Below the pieces are notes generated by a model. The model saw nothing but the letters and a program-made list of their open reading frames with translations, was not told the origin of the DNA and made no database searches. Below, piece after piece: positions 10,680 through 23,209 of a stretch of 64,000 nucleotides of DNA. A program made the position numbers and the translations under genes. The stretch comes from Planococcus citri. Its lineage: Eukaryota; Arthropoda; Insecta; Hemiptera; Pseudococcidae. Position 1 is the first letter of the stretch; the number at the start of each line of letters is the position of its first letter. Location: assembly GCF_950023065.1 (NCBI RefSeq), contig NC_088680.1, positions 60,487,350 through 60,551,349 on the forward strand, in the 5' to 3' direction.

Positions 10680-12600
10680 TTCAAGGGGGGGGGGAGAAGT
10701 GGTATTTTTTTGAGAAACAAACACTTTTGGGTTCCAATTTTTGTTTGAAACTTCGAAAAATTTGCTCGAAACTTGTATACATTGATCAAAAAAGTTACAA
10801 AATGTGAGGACAACATTTCAATTTAGAAAAAAATCACAAAAGAAGCCAGTACATTTCAATTAAAAACATGAAAAAAATTACGAAACTATATTCCAATTAA
10901 AATCTACTTAATGGAACTAGATTGAGATTTTGATAATTCTAGCAAGAAGCAAGCCTGTTAAGCAGTTACTGGCAGTGAGACTATTTCACAATGTTTTGGT
11001 ATTAAAGCAAAATTTTTTGACATAACGTTAAGAGCTTCAAGTAATTTTTTCGCCCCGAAAAAAACGGAAATTTCAGCAAATGACAGAGTTGTTTTTTTGG
11101 GCAATATTTTTTAGCAGTTTTTTGACAAAAAACGAAATTTTCAATTATTTTGGTAAAGAGCGAGATTTTTGTCAATTTTTAGCAAACAGCAAGATTTTTT
11201 GGAAATTACAGGCAAAGATGATACCTACTATTTTGCGGTTTTTGTCGAAAATGTGAAACTTTTTTGCAACTTTTTGATAGAAAAGTGACTCTTTTATGGT
11301 CTCTGAAATTGTCAAAAAATTAATTAAATTGGCAAAAAAATCGCCGAAAATTGACAAAAGTTGATGAACGACATATTGGTAAAATTACACCCAGGTATGA
11401 ATAAAGTTACTTGAAATTACCAGGAAAGGCCAATAAAAACAACATAAAATGTGTTTTCGTAACGAAATTTGCAAAAAAAAAAAAATCGGGAAAACTGACT
11501 GAATATTGATGAAATATCGCAAAACTCGCTCCAAATATAAACTACGTTGCTTGAAATGTAAGGAAAGTCACTACAATTTTCATAAAGTATTTGAAAATGA
11601 ATCATGTAAAAATTTATGAAAAAAAAAAATTCTCAATATTTAGATGCTTGAAAATTATTGAAAATTATTAAAAAATTGGCAAAATAATGCACTTTCTAAA
11701 ATGTTGTAAAAATTGAACAAAATAAAAACAGAATTGTTTAGGACCTTGAGAAAAATTGTTGAAATTGAAAAAAGTTGAAAAAATGCTAAAATGACGAGAA
11801 AATTTATGAAAAGTCAATGATTACGTGAATTTTTTACTTTGATAATATTTTTTATCCGAACTTATTACGTTTTTAAAAACTTTTCGAGGTATTCAGCAGT
11901 TTTTGTAGTATCTCAGGTGATTTCAGTGATGTTTACATTATTTTTAGGTGACAATTTATTAAATTTTCCTATTCATATTGGATGTGTTTTTTTTTGCTTC
12001 TGGGTTTGTTTTTTGTTTTGTTTTAGTTTCGGTGAGTTTGGTTTGAAAATCGACGGTTCTTAACCCCCCTGATGAGTTTTTCAAACGATGAAACGATTAA
12101 GAACCTTGACAGGGCAAGTGGGTTCAAAATTTTCAAAATTTAGATTTCACCCTTTTCTGACCAGTTTTATTGTTCGCCAAAGTTGTGGTGATGTTTTGCC
12201 ATTTTAAAAAGCAATTTTTATAATGAACGATTAAAATTTCTCCATTGTTCCGATTTTGGATTTTTTCATCGTGAATTGAAAATCTGGTTGAAAAAGGACA
12301 GTCATAGTCTCCTCCCCTCTTAGACCCCCCCCCCACCCATTGCTTCGATTTTTGGCCAAACTAGAGAGAACAAATCTGAAAATTGAAATTCTAAATTTCT
12401 TAAAAATTATCAAGCTCTTTAAATGTTGATAATTTTTAGAAAAATTTCAAAATTTATTCATCAGTGCTCGAAATTTTCGGATTTTACACAATTTATTTTA
12501 ACGAAAGTCGTAAGAATCTAAAAATTACGATAGTTACGAGGAATTTTTCGCAAGAAAAAAGTAAAATTTTGTAGAAAACTGCTAGAATTTGAAATATTTT
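10680..12600. other. AT-rich repeat-derived stretch
   Basis: No gene. It contains family I motifs at 11040-11360 ('gagcgagatttttgtcaat', 'agcaaacagcaagatttt'), then a diverged ~139-bp duplication at about 11400-11640 ('gttacttgaaattaccagga' / 'gttgcttgaaatgtaagga'). A G10 run lies at 10685-10694 and a C10 run at 12325-12334. Confidence 0.55.
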
Positions 12601-14340
12601 TTTTTACGATGCAGTTACCTAACAAAATGTCTCACTTGTACATTTCTTATTTTTATATCTGCAGTGTTTTTTGTTCTTTTCGAGGAAAATTCCGCCCGAA
12701 GACTTTGATTTCTCAAAAAAGATCGTAAATGCCTTTCTTAACCTTCTACTTAGTAATGCTGAGTCGAATTTTGCGATTTATCAACGTTGCCAAATAAATA
12801 AATACAACAATTTTATAAAACCATTCACTTTGTATACTTAACTTATGTTATTTCACGAAATTTTCTGAAAGAAGGAATTTTACGCTGTACGAATATGTAG
12901 GAAAACAAATAAAACGCTTGTTTATTTAGAAATATACAGCAAAAAAAATCTCCGTTTGAAGTGAAATTACTCATTGAGACGTTCAAGTATATAGAACATC
13001 TTATGCTTTGAGCGAATCCAAACTGTAAAAAAACATTTACGAGTGCAATATTGTTAAATCTCTACGGTCGTTTTATTTCCCTCTCCATTACACGTATTAA
13101 AAATGTTACTACGTCGAATGTTGTAAATTCTCTGAGTAGGTATTTTACTCGTATTCGCGATCTGTGTATGCTGAAAAATTCGTTGGATCGTTTGAACTAT
13201 TTTTAAATTTTAAGGATTTTTGAGGAAATGGTTTAAATTTTCATCGATTATACTTGGCTGATGGTAATGATGAGGCGCATATCGAGATTCATGCACCCAT
13301 CTGTGTGATGATCAATCGATAGGATGATAAACCGGTCTCATGTACCTATAACTCGGACCTTTCCTTATATAAAACACGTCTGCGCTCATCGTGAAAAAAA
13401 AATGGAGTTGAAATACGAATAAATAACTCATTGATTCTTCCCACCTTGTAATAAGTATATTTTTATCGAATATGATTAACTCATCGAACTAGTTTTAATT
13501 GAATAATCACATGCAAAAGTGTATTGTATATGGCCATTGCAGCTGTTGTTGTTGGGTCCTAAATTTTTTATATCGACGTTTCAAACGTCTGTAAGAATTA
13601 AATGCTCAATTTAAAGCTGTCACGATGTTGCTCGTAGGTATTTATGTATGTAAACGCTACATATATGTAGATAATTCATCAAAGCTTTACCTGTACCTAT
13701 GCATGGGCCCACAGCTATATGTTCACGTTGATAACGCGAAATTATCGTATGGGTAGGCTTATATAAACCTTTAAATTAGCCTTAGCCTTCTACGTAGAGT
13801 AGAGATACCTTACCTGGCCTACCTACTATGAACATACGACGATAAAATTAATCAATCTAAAAGTACACGGTGTGCCTAAAGTTGTCATTAAAGGAGGCGA
13901 TTTTCGAACATGTTAAATAATTGATAAGAATATCGGCATGCTTGCGAGTGTATTTGAGAAGTTATTTTCTTTTTTTCTTTTTTTTTTTTTTTCGTACACT
14001 GTAGACGAATTTTTGGTGAAACCTTTCACGTGTTCTGAAAAGTGTAGAAGAAGAGCTACTGTTATGTAAATACGTACTGGCTTGAATAAATATTGTATCT
14101 TTTTGTATTGGTACGAATAGGCTTGGGTACTTAGACCATGTAATATTTAAAGGCGGCTTGTTATGTTAAGAAATGGTGTCGTTTTGTGTGATTTTAATTC
14201 GATAAAAATAGAATGAAAAAAACATGGCAGGTGTAGGGAGACTGGTGAAAAGGGAAGTCTTTTCAGTTTGGAAATTTTTGGGTAAGTGTTCGAGAAATTG
14301 TCGCGATAAATTTTTTTCAATTTTTTCAAGGTGAGCGTTC
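12600..14340. other. Island 3 of apparently unique sequence
   Basis: Composition is richer in TA/CG dinucleotides ('tacgta', 'tatgtag') than the flanks, with few long homopolymers apart from a poly-T near 13975-13993. A 'ttatataaaac' string at about 13367 lies ahead of 'gcgctcatcgtg', a weak TATA-plus-initiator resemblance. No coding frame was recognised. Confidence 0.4.
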
Positions 14341-14369
14341 TTTGAAAGACGGAGTCACAATAGGTAAAT

Positions 14370-14990
14370 AATTAATTTGAAATTTGAAATCAGTACTTTT
14401 AAAATACCTACCATGCAAAATTGTAAAGCATGAGTCACATGAATTTTTCAATTTTTTTAGGTTATGAAGGCATGTCTTGTATCAAAAAAATAAGCTGAAA
14501 TCCGAAATTAGCACCTCTAAAAACTCAGCAGATCGTAGGGCATATGAATTTTTCAATTTTTTTGAAATGGAGCAGGGGCTTTTGAGGGGGGGCCTAATCA
14601 ATGAGGCTTGTGTTGAAAAAAAAATTGAAATGAAATTGGCTCATTTGCAATCTCAACATGCCACTGATCGCTCAAAATAGCTCAATTTATTTAGAATTCA
14701 GAGACATACATGGAGGATTTTTGTGGGGGGGGGGGCTTATATCGAAAAAGCAACTCAAAATCGGAAATTAGGTCCTCTAAACCCCCCCCCCCTCCCAAAA
14801 AACCTACAAATCACCAAATTTTGAATTTTTTTTTGAAATTATGGAGATTTTTGTAGGTCTTAGAGGGTTTGTATTAGAAAACCAGGTGAAAATTCCAAAT
14901 CAGCGTTATTATGTGAAGACATATCAGGCAATGTGCTACATAATTTTTGAATTTTTTATGAAAATTTTGTCGAGAAGACTGTTTTTAAAA
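14370..14990. repeat. ~125-bp degenerate tandem units, outer left part of family B
   Basis: Related phrases recur at about 14372, 14492, 14755 and 14883 ('gaaatttgaaatcagtact', 'gaaatccgaaattagcacct', 'aaatcggaaattaggtcct', 'gaaaattccaaatcagcg'), often with 'gaatttttcaattttttt'. Inverse versions occupy about 19930-20620. G11 (14725-14735) and C11 (14782-14792) runs are included. Confidence 0.6.
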
Positions 14991-16404
14991 TTGAAATTTT
15001 GAAGCAAAAAGCTTCATTGCTTGAAAATATTGCCTCTAATTTACAAAAAAAATACCACCAATTCACCAAAAAACACCATAAATTTTCGTAAAATTGTCTG
15101 TATTTCCATCAAAGGTTTCCCAGCAGCTATAAAATTAACAGGAAATTACTTGTAATTAAGTACCAAAATATTACTTACCAGTGATTTCCCAAAAATTACT
15201 ATACCACAAAAAACCACGGAAATGTTTGTAAAAATATCTGTAATTTGCTTACCAAAAATATAATTTAGAGCAAATCATTTCCAAAAAAAATTACCAGCAA
15301 TTTACCTATCAAAATCACACCGAAATTTTTTAAGAAATTACTAAATGTGACTTACCGAAATTTACCAATAATAAAATTCACAGAAAATTATTCGTAATTA
15401 CCAAGTAAGTTATTGTTTGTAAATTTATTAAAAATCTCTAGTTTGTTACCAAAAATTTGTTGCAATTTTCATAAATTACCTGTGATTCTAAAAAATTACC
15501 CAAATTATCAAAAATTACGTGTAACTTACCCATCTTTTGTAAAGTTTTGTCAGTTTACCAAAAATTTCCCGTAATTTATCCAAAATTACTGGTAATTTGC
15601 CAACTAAAAATTACTGGTAATTTATCAATTAAAAATCAATGGTAATTTGCCAGAAATTACCAGTGATTGGTCAAGACTGGAATTTTTGTAAAATTAACGG
15701 AAATTTACCAAGAATTATCGGTAATTTGGGTAATTAACAGAAAATCGGAGTAGTCTCCTCTTCCAGGAAAGGTTTAATCATGGATTTGTTTTTTGCTCTA
15801 AAAATTTCGAAAATTTGTGACTTGTTTCAGAGTTTTTAAAAATGCGACATACCAAAAGTAAAAATCCATTGAAAATGACCAATTATCAAAACTTACCAGT
15901 AACTTACCAAAAGTTACGATTCTCAAGAATTACAAGCGGTTTACCTAAAATACCAGAAATTTTCGTAAAATAAAATCACTTGTAATTTACCAACAATTAC
16001 TAATAATTTACAAACAAATTACCAGATATAAGTAAAATATATTTTTTTGGTAAAAAATCATGAAACATTTACGAGTAACGTTCTGAAAAATACCATTTTA
16101 CCAAAAATTACCTGTATGTAATTCACGATCAAAATTTTTTTAAACGTGATAGGGGGTGCAATAATGTAGAGTTTTAGGGGTGTCTTTTCTCGTTCTAACA
16201 ACCGCTTTTCCTCAAATCAAATTGACCCCACCCTCTCCCCCCACCTCCGGTGGAAGGCTGAAAAAAATGTATTGTAGTCATTGAACTCTTACGTCAATTT
16301 TAACGTCAAAACGGTTTTCAAAATCAAGTTCTCCCCTCCGCCTCCCTCCCTCCACCTTATAAAGGTAAATTTTTTCAAAGATGTGGAAGAAAAAAATGTA
16401 CATA

Positions 16405-18043
16405 TACAAATACCCATTCCTAATGCTACGGAACATTAGAAACGGATCCCCTCTAGATTGAAATTTTTCTACTTTCAAATTTTATCAATTCCGCGAAACC
16501 AATTACCCCCCCCCCCCCCCATTTCAGCATTAAATTCGCAAATTACTTACATTTCTCCTACACTGACTTTTTTTCGCCCCCGCAATAACGAATACCCAGC
16601 AAGATGTAGTACTTCTACGCGTATAATTCCAACACCCAAATTCTCGTATAAGTCGCGCTCGTCACCCTTGGAATTTTGCAAGCCGCCTTGTAGGCTGTAT
16701 TCAAATTCACAGGCATCAGCTTTCATCGCAATAGAGCACTCGCCGCACTTGGACCGTAACGAAAATCCGAGACGCACAGCGATAGAAATTTTAAACCGAA
16801 TAACGCCCTTGGGAGAGGCAAAAAGCGACAGCGAGAGAGAGAGAAAGAGAGAAAAAACACATTAAAGTACATTTCAAAACCCAACATCTAAATTCTGAGC
16901 GTATTATACATATAAACATACGATCGCGATGTTGTGAAAAAAAAAATTGCACCTCTACGTCATTTCAACCCTGCTGGCTTCTACACACGTTGTCGTTGAA
17001 ATTATGTACGGTATAATTCCCCAAACTATTTACGCGTAAACTCCCCAATTCCAAATTTCCGTCGAGTTAGTTTTAATCAAAAATATTTCCAAAACTCGTT
17101 ATACTAACTTACGATATACTCGTATAGCTGTATAGTACGACGCGGTGCATTTCTATTCGTTTTACAACCTTTGGAATAAATGTACGTGTGTATGTTGTGT
17201 ACGTATGTCTACGTATTTATGTACGATTATTAAACGTGTACAATTTATTTACATTCTAAAAATCATTAAAAAGTAATCAACCACCGTGCAACTTTACGGC
17301 CCGGTATTTTTCTGCTCATATATTACATTGAAACGAACGTTTATGACTATTTTTATGAATACGACGAGATGAAAAAAGAGAGAAATAACCAAAGAGTCAG
17401 TCGGTTGTTACAAACGATTAGTAAATCTTCGTTTTAAAAAATTACTTTCTTTCCTTCAGCCAAATGCATATAAGGGAGCCGCCATCGCCATCATCCTCGT
17501 TATACCTATCCCGACCACGAAAAAATTATATTTTTTCCGCGAGATTGGTGTTGTTTTTTAAATTAATGGCTGTGTGTTGTTGGTGTACTAAACGGTCGAT
17601 ACGACGCTATAACCTTTTAATTTTTAATTAACGACAAGTCGTATAAACAAATCATCTTATTATCTTATCTCTTTAAACAGCGCGAATGATTAATCAGTGC
17701 GCTTTTCTAATTACCTCGTACGTGAATTAATTTTCAACACTGTACCGCGTGGATCGTCGTCGTATCGCCATCGGAAATTATTACTGCAGTCATTCTGCGA
17801 AACACTTAATTCACGTCTTTCGGCGAACGTGCGGTCATAACTTTAATTATTATTTAAACGCGCCATTCATTTAAAACTTGTGTGATATATTGGCTCGCGT
17901 GTGAATACGATAACGATACGGTAACGTTTAATTGTGTACCTGATGTAATTGAGAACGTTTACGAGCGCTTTTTGGAGCTTTTGCGAAAGCTACGAAATTA
18001 TTTGGTGCTCAATTTTAAACAGATCTACAGTCAAAAAAATTAG
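16405..18043. other. Spacer of family B: unique-looking CpG-rich island
   Basis: This 1.64-kb segment between the inverted arms has no inverted partner and resembles the islands elsewhere (TCG, GAGAGA at about 16828-16850, many 'tacgta' strings). It starts near a C15 run (16506-16520). The longest frame (16458-16865, + strand) begins in the arm boundary, contains the translated C-run as polyproline, and has no recognisable domain. Either the inverted arms flank captured genomic DNA or an inversion-prone segment is bracketed by two repeat copies. Confidence 0.5.
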
Positions 18044-19090
18044 GGATATTCCATGCATTTTTTTCTCGCACATCTTTGAAAAAATTTACGTTCATAAGGA
18101 GGTGGAGGGGGGGGGAGGAATTGTATCTTGAAAAACGTTTTGACGTTAAAATTGACGTAAGGTTTCAATGATGACTACAATACATTTTTTCTACATTTTA
18201 GACCGTGAGCGTTCTTCTGGGGGGGAGGAGGAGGGGGGAATCGGTTTTGATTTGAGGAGTAACGATTGTTAGAACGAGAAAAGACACCTCTGAAACTCTA
18301 CATTTTGGCACCCATCACAAATTAAAAATATAATGTTAGGAAACGGTTACTGGTAAACTTTTTGTGAATTTTTACAAGAAAAAAGAGTAAAATATATTTG
18401 GTAATTTTTTTGTAAATTATTGGTAATTTTTAGTAAATTACTTACAAGTGATTTTATTTTACGAAAATTTCTGGTATTTTTTGTAATTCTTGAGAATCGT
18501 AATTTTTGGTAAGTTACCGGTAATTTTTGATAATTGGTCATTTTAGGTACTGGTGCATTACTCGTGATTTTGACATGGACAATGGACATGTTTTTTGCGC
18601 CAGGAATTTTTTCAAAATTTGTTTAACTCTGCTCCGCGTGACGCTGATTTTTGAAAACTGAGAAAAAATTATATTATGATAGGCATTTGAAAACCGGGAA
18701 AATTTTTTCTCTGACTCTAAAAAACTACATAGGAAAAAATGGCAATGAATCCTTGACATGTCAGATTTGAAAGACTACGAAAAAAATCATCATTTTTTGT
18801 CAAACTTTTAAAACCTTGCAAAAAAAAACTTAATATTTTACAATATTTTGTCTACTTTTTAGAAATTGGAAAAAACGCTCATGAATTTTTACATTAGGTA
18901 TGTCGTACTTTTAAAAACTCTGAACCAAGTCACAAATTTTCGAAATTTTTAGAGCAAAAAACATAAATACTTTCCTGGAAGAGGAGACTTCATTCCAATT
19001 TTTTGTTAATTACCGATAATGCTTGGTAAATTACCGTTAATTTTATAAAAATTTCAGCCCTTGATCAATCACAGTAATTTTTGGTAAATT

Positions 19091-19287
19091 ATCAGTAATT
19101 TTGGGTAAATTACCAGTAATTTTGGGTAAATTACCAGTAATTTTGGGTAAATTACCAGTAATTTTGGGTAAATTACCAGTAATTTTGGGTAAATTACCAG
19201 TAATTTTGGGTAAATTACCAGTAATTTTGGGTAAATTACCAGTAATTTTGGGTAAATTACCAGTAATTTTGGGTAAATTACCAGTAT
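19091..19287 (+). repeat. Homogeneous 21-bp tandem array, ~9 copies
   Basis: The unit 'ttttgggtaaattaccagta' plus one base is repeated about nine times with essentially no substitutions. Because 21 is a multiple of three, the + frame reads as a repeating heptapeptide GKLPVIL. That frame is an artefact of the period: flanking related sequence is degenerate and full of stops. The array sits in the right arm of family B. The corresponding part of the left arm (about 15560-15660) holds only scattered, diverged versions. Confidence 0.9.
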
Positions 19288-20756
19288 TTTTTTTGGTAAA
19301 TTACCAGTAGGTATTTTTTGGTTAATTACCAGTATTTTTTGGTAAATTACCAGTAATTTTGGGTAATTCGGTAAACTGACAGAATTTTACAAGAATATAA
19401 AGGCAATTTTCACTTGAAGTAGCAGTAATTTTGCAAAAATTTCTAGTGATTATGGGTAAATTACAGGTAATTTTTCGTAATTGCAGGTAATTTTATAATT
19501 TCAACAAATTTTTGGTATCAAACTAGAAATTTTTAATAAATTTACAAGCAATAACTTACTTGGTATTTGGTAATTTTTTTGGTGAAATTATTGATAATTT
19601 TTTTTGTAAAATTATTGGTAATTTTTGGTGAATTACAAGTGATTTTATTTTATATTTCTGGTACTCGTATGTTAGTAAACTGCTTGTAATTCTTGATACC
19701 TAATGGTAATTTTTTGTAAATTACTGATATTTTTTGGTGAATTATTGGTAATTTTTGATAATTGGTCATTTTAGATATGTACATGTTGAAAAATTTGTAA
19801 AAAATCATTTTTTGATTTTTTTTTGAGGTTATATGTAGGTGTGCTTATTTCAATTTTCTGCTTACTTTTTCACCATGTGGCCCCTAAGCCCTACAATAGG
19901 CTTTAAAATTTTGAAAAAAATTAAAATTTATCTGACCTGTAATCGGTTAAAGTCTTCAGAGGTTCTAATTTCAAATTTCAACTCCCGTTTTTTAACTAGA
20001 ACACTCATTAAACCTTCCCATAAACCTTCCAAATTTCAAAAAAATTATCTAAAAAATGTTGTGTGATTTATGTTTTGTTGGGTTTTTAGAGATGCTGATT
20101 TTCAATTTCAAATTCGATATTTTCAATACCACTCCTTTTTCTTTTTCTCCTTCTTATAACACATTTCAACCCTCCGGGCCTCCGCCAACTCAATTTCTTG
20201 ATTTAAAAAATAAGCTTCAAAAGTTGGTAATTGAAACATGAAGTTGACTCGGAGCATCAAAACGTTGAGATTTCTTTACTGAATCTTCGGGGAAATAATA
20301 TCAGAAATAAAATCATGACAGTTTCAGCTCAGATCTTCCTCAGAATTTTGGTAAAATTAAAAAAAAGACATTTTCAAAAGAGCTGCTTTCCAATTTCATT
20401 TTATTTTATTTTTTGATTCAAGCTCCTTTAAACTCCAGCGAAAAAATTGGTCGATTTCAGAGGTGTTGATTTCGAATTTCAACTTTTTTTCACACAAGCC
20501 TTCCATATTTGTACCTAGGTAATCCTAAAAAATAATAAAAAAAAAATGTAAAAAACGGGAAATCTTGTGATCTATGGTTTTTTTGGATTTTCAAAAAGGC
20601 TGATTTTTTAAAACGTGAGCATCCTAAATCCCTTATTGATCATCGTCGATTTTATCAAATTGTGAAAGTCTGAATGAAAGAAGGTGGAAGCACAGTTAAA
20701 CTATTATAAATGAGTGAATTTTTTGCAATTTATATCACAAAATGTGTCAATTTAAA

Positions 20757-20871
20757 CTAATTAATTTTGTATTTTTATTTGTGTTTCAGGTGAGTACGTT
20801 TTTCCGTCGTTAGAGTAGTAAAATCGTATATACTCGTACTTCTACTTGGCCCTGTTTGAGAATAAGTAAGT
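20757..20871 (+). promoter_or_regulatory. Acceptor-donor module: candidate recursive splice site 1
   Basis: A branch-point-like CTAAT (20757-20761) is followed by a T-rich tract and TTTCAG ending at 20789, immediately followed by the consensus donor GTGAGT (20790-20795). A second strong donor GTAAGT lies at 20866-20871. The CAG|GTGAGT juxtaposition is the known signature of ratcheting (recursive) splice sites in long insect introns. The downstream donor would define a 76-nt exon in the classical recursive-exon model. A related module is at 39177-39279. Sequence logic only; no transcript evidence. Confidence 0.4.
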
Positions 20872-20879
20872 TATTTCAT

Positions 20880-21660
20880 GATTCTTATTTAAAAGTGCAG
20901 AGATTTCTGAAAAATCTCTACAAAAAGTATACTGTTCAACTTATCATTTTATTTTTCTTGTTTTGTATAAAAACCAATTTCGGAAAATTTATTTTGTTGT
21001 ACTTACTCGACATACAGTTGAAAATCTTTTTCGGGAGAGAAGAGGGGTGGGGAGCATGAAGAAGAGAAGAATGATCGCGAGGAAAGTTAAATAAGTACTT
21101 TGCCACCAAAATTCGAAAACAATTGTACAAAAAGTACCAATTTTGCGTTTTTGGGTATTAAGCATCAGTTCAAAATCAATTTTTCAAAAAATCATAAACC
21201 CCCCTCCCCACTCCCTCAAAAAAAACGCAATCTTTGGGAAATTACTTTTTTTTACGATTTTTTTCATGAAGTAGGGTGCACTAAAATTATGATAAAATCA
21301 TAAAACAAATTGAAAGAGTTTTTGAAAAAATCGATAAAAATCAAAATTAGTTTTTTTTTTAAATTCAATTTCAAACGAATAAGGAAAAAATTATCATTTC
21401 ATAAATCATAAGCCATTTTGTGTCCTTCAATATTGTTTTAAAAAATGTAAAGTATTGCCAACTGTGTCTCAGCTACTCCTCCTTCATCGTTTCATTTCAT
21501 ACATAATAAAGAAATTATGGAGAAATAGTTGGAGAAAAAAATAAGGAAGTTGAACTTTTGCCCTATACCTTTCTTTTTTCTACACCCTTGTGTATAAAAA
21601 AAAACCAGAGATATGAAATTACATACAAATGAAAAAAAAAATCTCACCCCAAAAATTGTC
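20880..21660. other. AT-rich non-coding stretch
   Basis: No gene or array seen. Short frames here are A/T-run translations. Confidence 0.5.
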
Positions 21661-23205
21661 GTTTAAACGCAGCCCATACATTTCTAGGTTTATAAATATA
21701 GGTAACTATTAGGAGTAATGTATAACCGAAGTCACGAAAAAACGATTCGTATGTGTATAACAATACGATTTCCACGCTTTAGCCGTTAACTCGCTATAAC
21801 TTTACTGCAAACGAGTGCGAGAAAGAGCCGAGAAAGAAAAAAAAGAAGAGAATAAAAACCAAAATCCACATACCGTTTGAAACTTTAGCAGAGAAACGAG
21901 TTGGGGGACGAGTGAGGCGTTTTCGCATTCCGCGATATATAACTCAATAAAAGGCAAATATTCGTAACCGTAAATGCGGGGTTTTAGCGAGAAATTTCTT
22001 GCTAAAATATAAAATGTCCAAAAGCTTTTGCTTTTGCTCGCTTTAAGAAATTATACGCATGTTCGCGCCAATTCGATAGGACAGAAAAGTCGTTCGGTAA
22101 ATTAGAAAATTATTCCGCTCTATTGCGATACCCGTAGCGGTTGTTATTCGTTCACCCTCCCTTCCCCTTCATCCTCCTCCCTTTCTCATCCATATCACAG
22201 CTTCTCAGCTGCAATTCGCTGGTGGCAATGGCGAAGCAAAAATTTAAAACGCAAATTCCGCATTCGAAATGGCAGCGAGTCGAACTTTGGCGGAGGCAAG
22301 TTTATATCGTTGAAAAAATTTTCTACCAACATTGAAAATTGATGTAGAATAGAAGTTTTTCGCTGATTAGCATAATTTCAAATACACCGCTGTGTTGGCA
22401 GTGTTTCGAGTCACACAGACTTGAACGTCGAAGCGACGATATGTAGCACTTTGTGCTGCCTCTGCCTTCTATATTAGTATCCCAACTCTATGGTAATTTT
22501 TGACGACAACCCAGCCTATAATAAATCTCGTCAATTACGCCAAGGCGAAGGCGAAGAAGGTAAGAAAAAAAAACTCTGAGAATGGTTCAGATAAAAAGCA
22601 AATCTTACCGTAGGAAAGTCACATCGGAATATGAAGTGGCGTTTTATACTTTCGTTTCGTATACAAATAATACCTACATATACTAATATCGTATAAGAAA
22701 TAGTACGGAGGAAAAAAACACGTACATCATGATAAACGTTAAACCCACGCACACGCAGCCATGTGACTTTTGGTGCGGGGCTGGAGCATGGCTGGAGCAG
22801 GGATGGAAGAGTATTTATTTTTCATCGTGCACATAATCCGAGTAATAGCGTATAATGCTTCTGATACGATAAAATACATTTTACGCGAAAAACGTCAACT
22901 CTGTATGTATTATAAGTATACGAAATTTAAGAGCAGAGCAGGGAAAAACGCGTGAGAAAGTGACGCGTATTCATTGGCATAAAAAGGAAACGCGACAATT
23001 TCATCGTTTCCTCATCGTCGTTTAATGTTGGCACAACGTAGAACGTACTCGAGTCACTCGTAAAGTTTGCCATCCGTTTTTCACAGAGAGAGAGAGGCGA
23101 GAAAAAAACATCGTCGTCGTTTACCTTTGCATAATTTTTTTTTCGTTTTTTTAGACGGATTTTCTGCGAGGAAATGTGGATATTGGGGCTAGTTTGACTC
23201 AAAAA
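21660..23205. other. Island 4 of apparently unique sequence
   Basis: CpG-bearing sequence with GAGAGAGAG near 23085-23096 and TCGTCGTC near 23110. Several short frames on both strands show no recognisable domain. It ends abruptly at the start of the family A copy near 23205. Confidence 0.4.
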
Positions 23206-23209
23206 AACA

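Larger units (their letters stand above)
14370..20620. repeat. Giant inverted repeat (family B), arms ~2.0-2.6 kb
   Basis: The left arm (about 14370-16400) and right arm (about 18045-20620) are inverted copies with the same block order. The innermost block holds 'caaagatgtgg', 'ccacctt', 'gacgtcaattttaacgtc' and 'tcttttctcgttctaaca' on the left, with inverse matches at 18070-18300. Next comes GGTAATTTACC-type DNA with a unique anchor ('tttttgctctaaaaatttcg' near 15795, inverse near 18930-18960; 'cttccaggaaag' near 15761, inverse 18973-18984). The outermost block is ~125-bp degenerate units with 'gaaattagcacctctaa' (left) or 'agaggtgctgat(t)tc'-like (right). The right arm has extra material: about 330 bp at 18560-18890, an expanded 21-bp array, and a direct duplication of 18390-18560 at 19565-19785. 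Confidence 0.75.

Noticed and set aside
4377..13390. TATAAA-like strings at about 4377, 8750, 9538 and 13367 as core promoters.
   Set aside because: Such strings are expected often in AT-rich DNA; without initiator/DPE context or transcripts I do not list them as promoters.
16458..16865. A 135-codon + frame with polyproline and an R/E-rich end.
   Set aside because: The polyproline is a C15 run and the R/E end is a GAGAGA tract; it begins in the family B arm and has no recognisable domain.
19091..19287. The 21-bp array as a CRISPR array.
   Set aside because: There are no spacers between repeats, and the sequence is eukaryotic non-coding DNA.
19101..19310. Frame encoding nine GKLPVIL heptapeptides.
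   Set aside because: A direct product of the 21-bp period; flanking related DNA has stops in the same frame and there is no gene context.
22193..22215. 'tatcacagcttctcagctg' as a miR-2/13 family microRNA.
   Set aside because: Only the seed-like start matches; I see no hairpin partner arm within about 100 bp.
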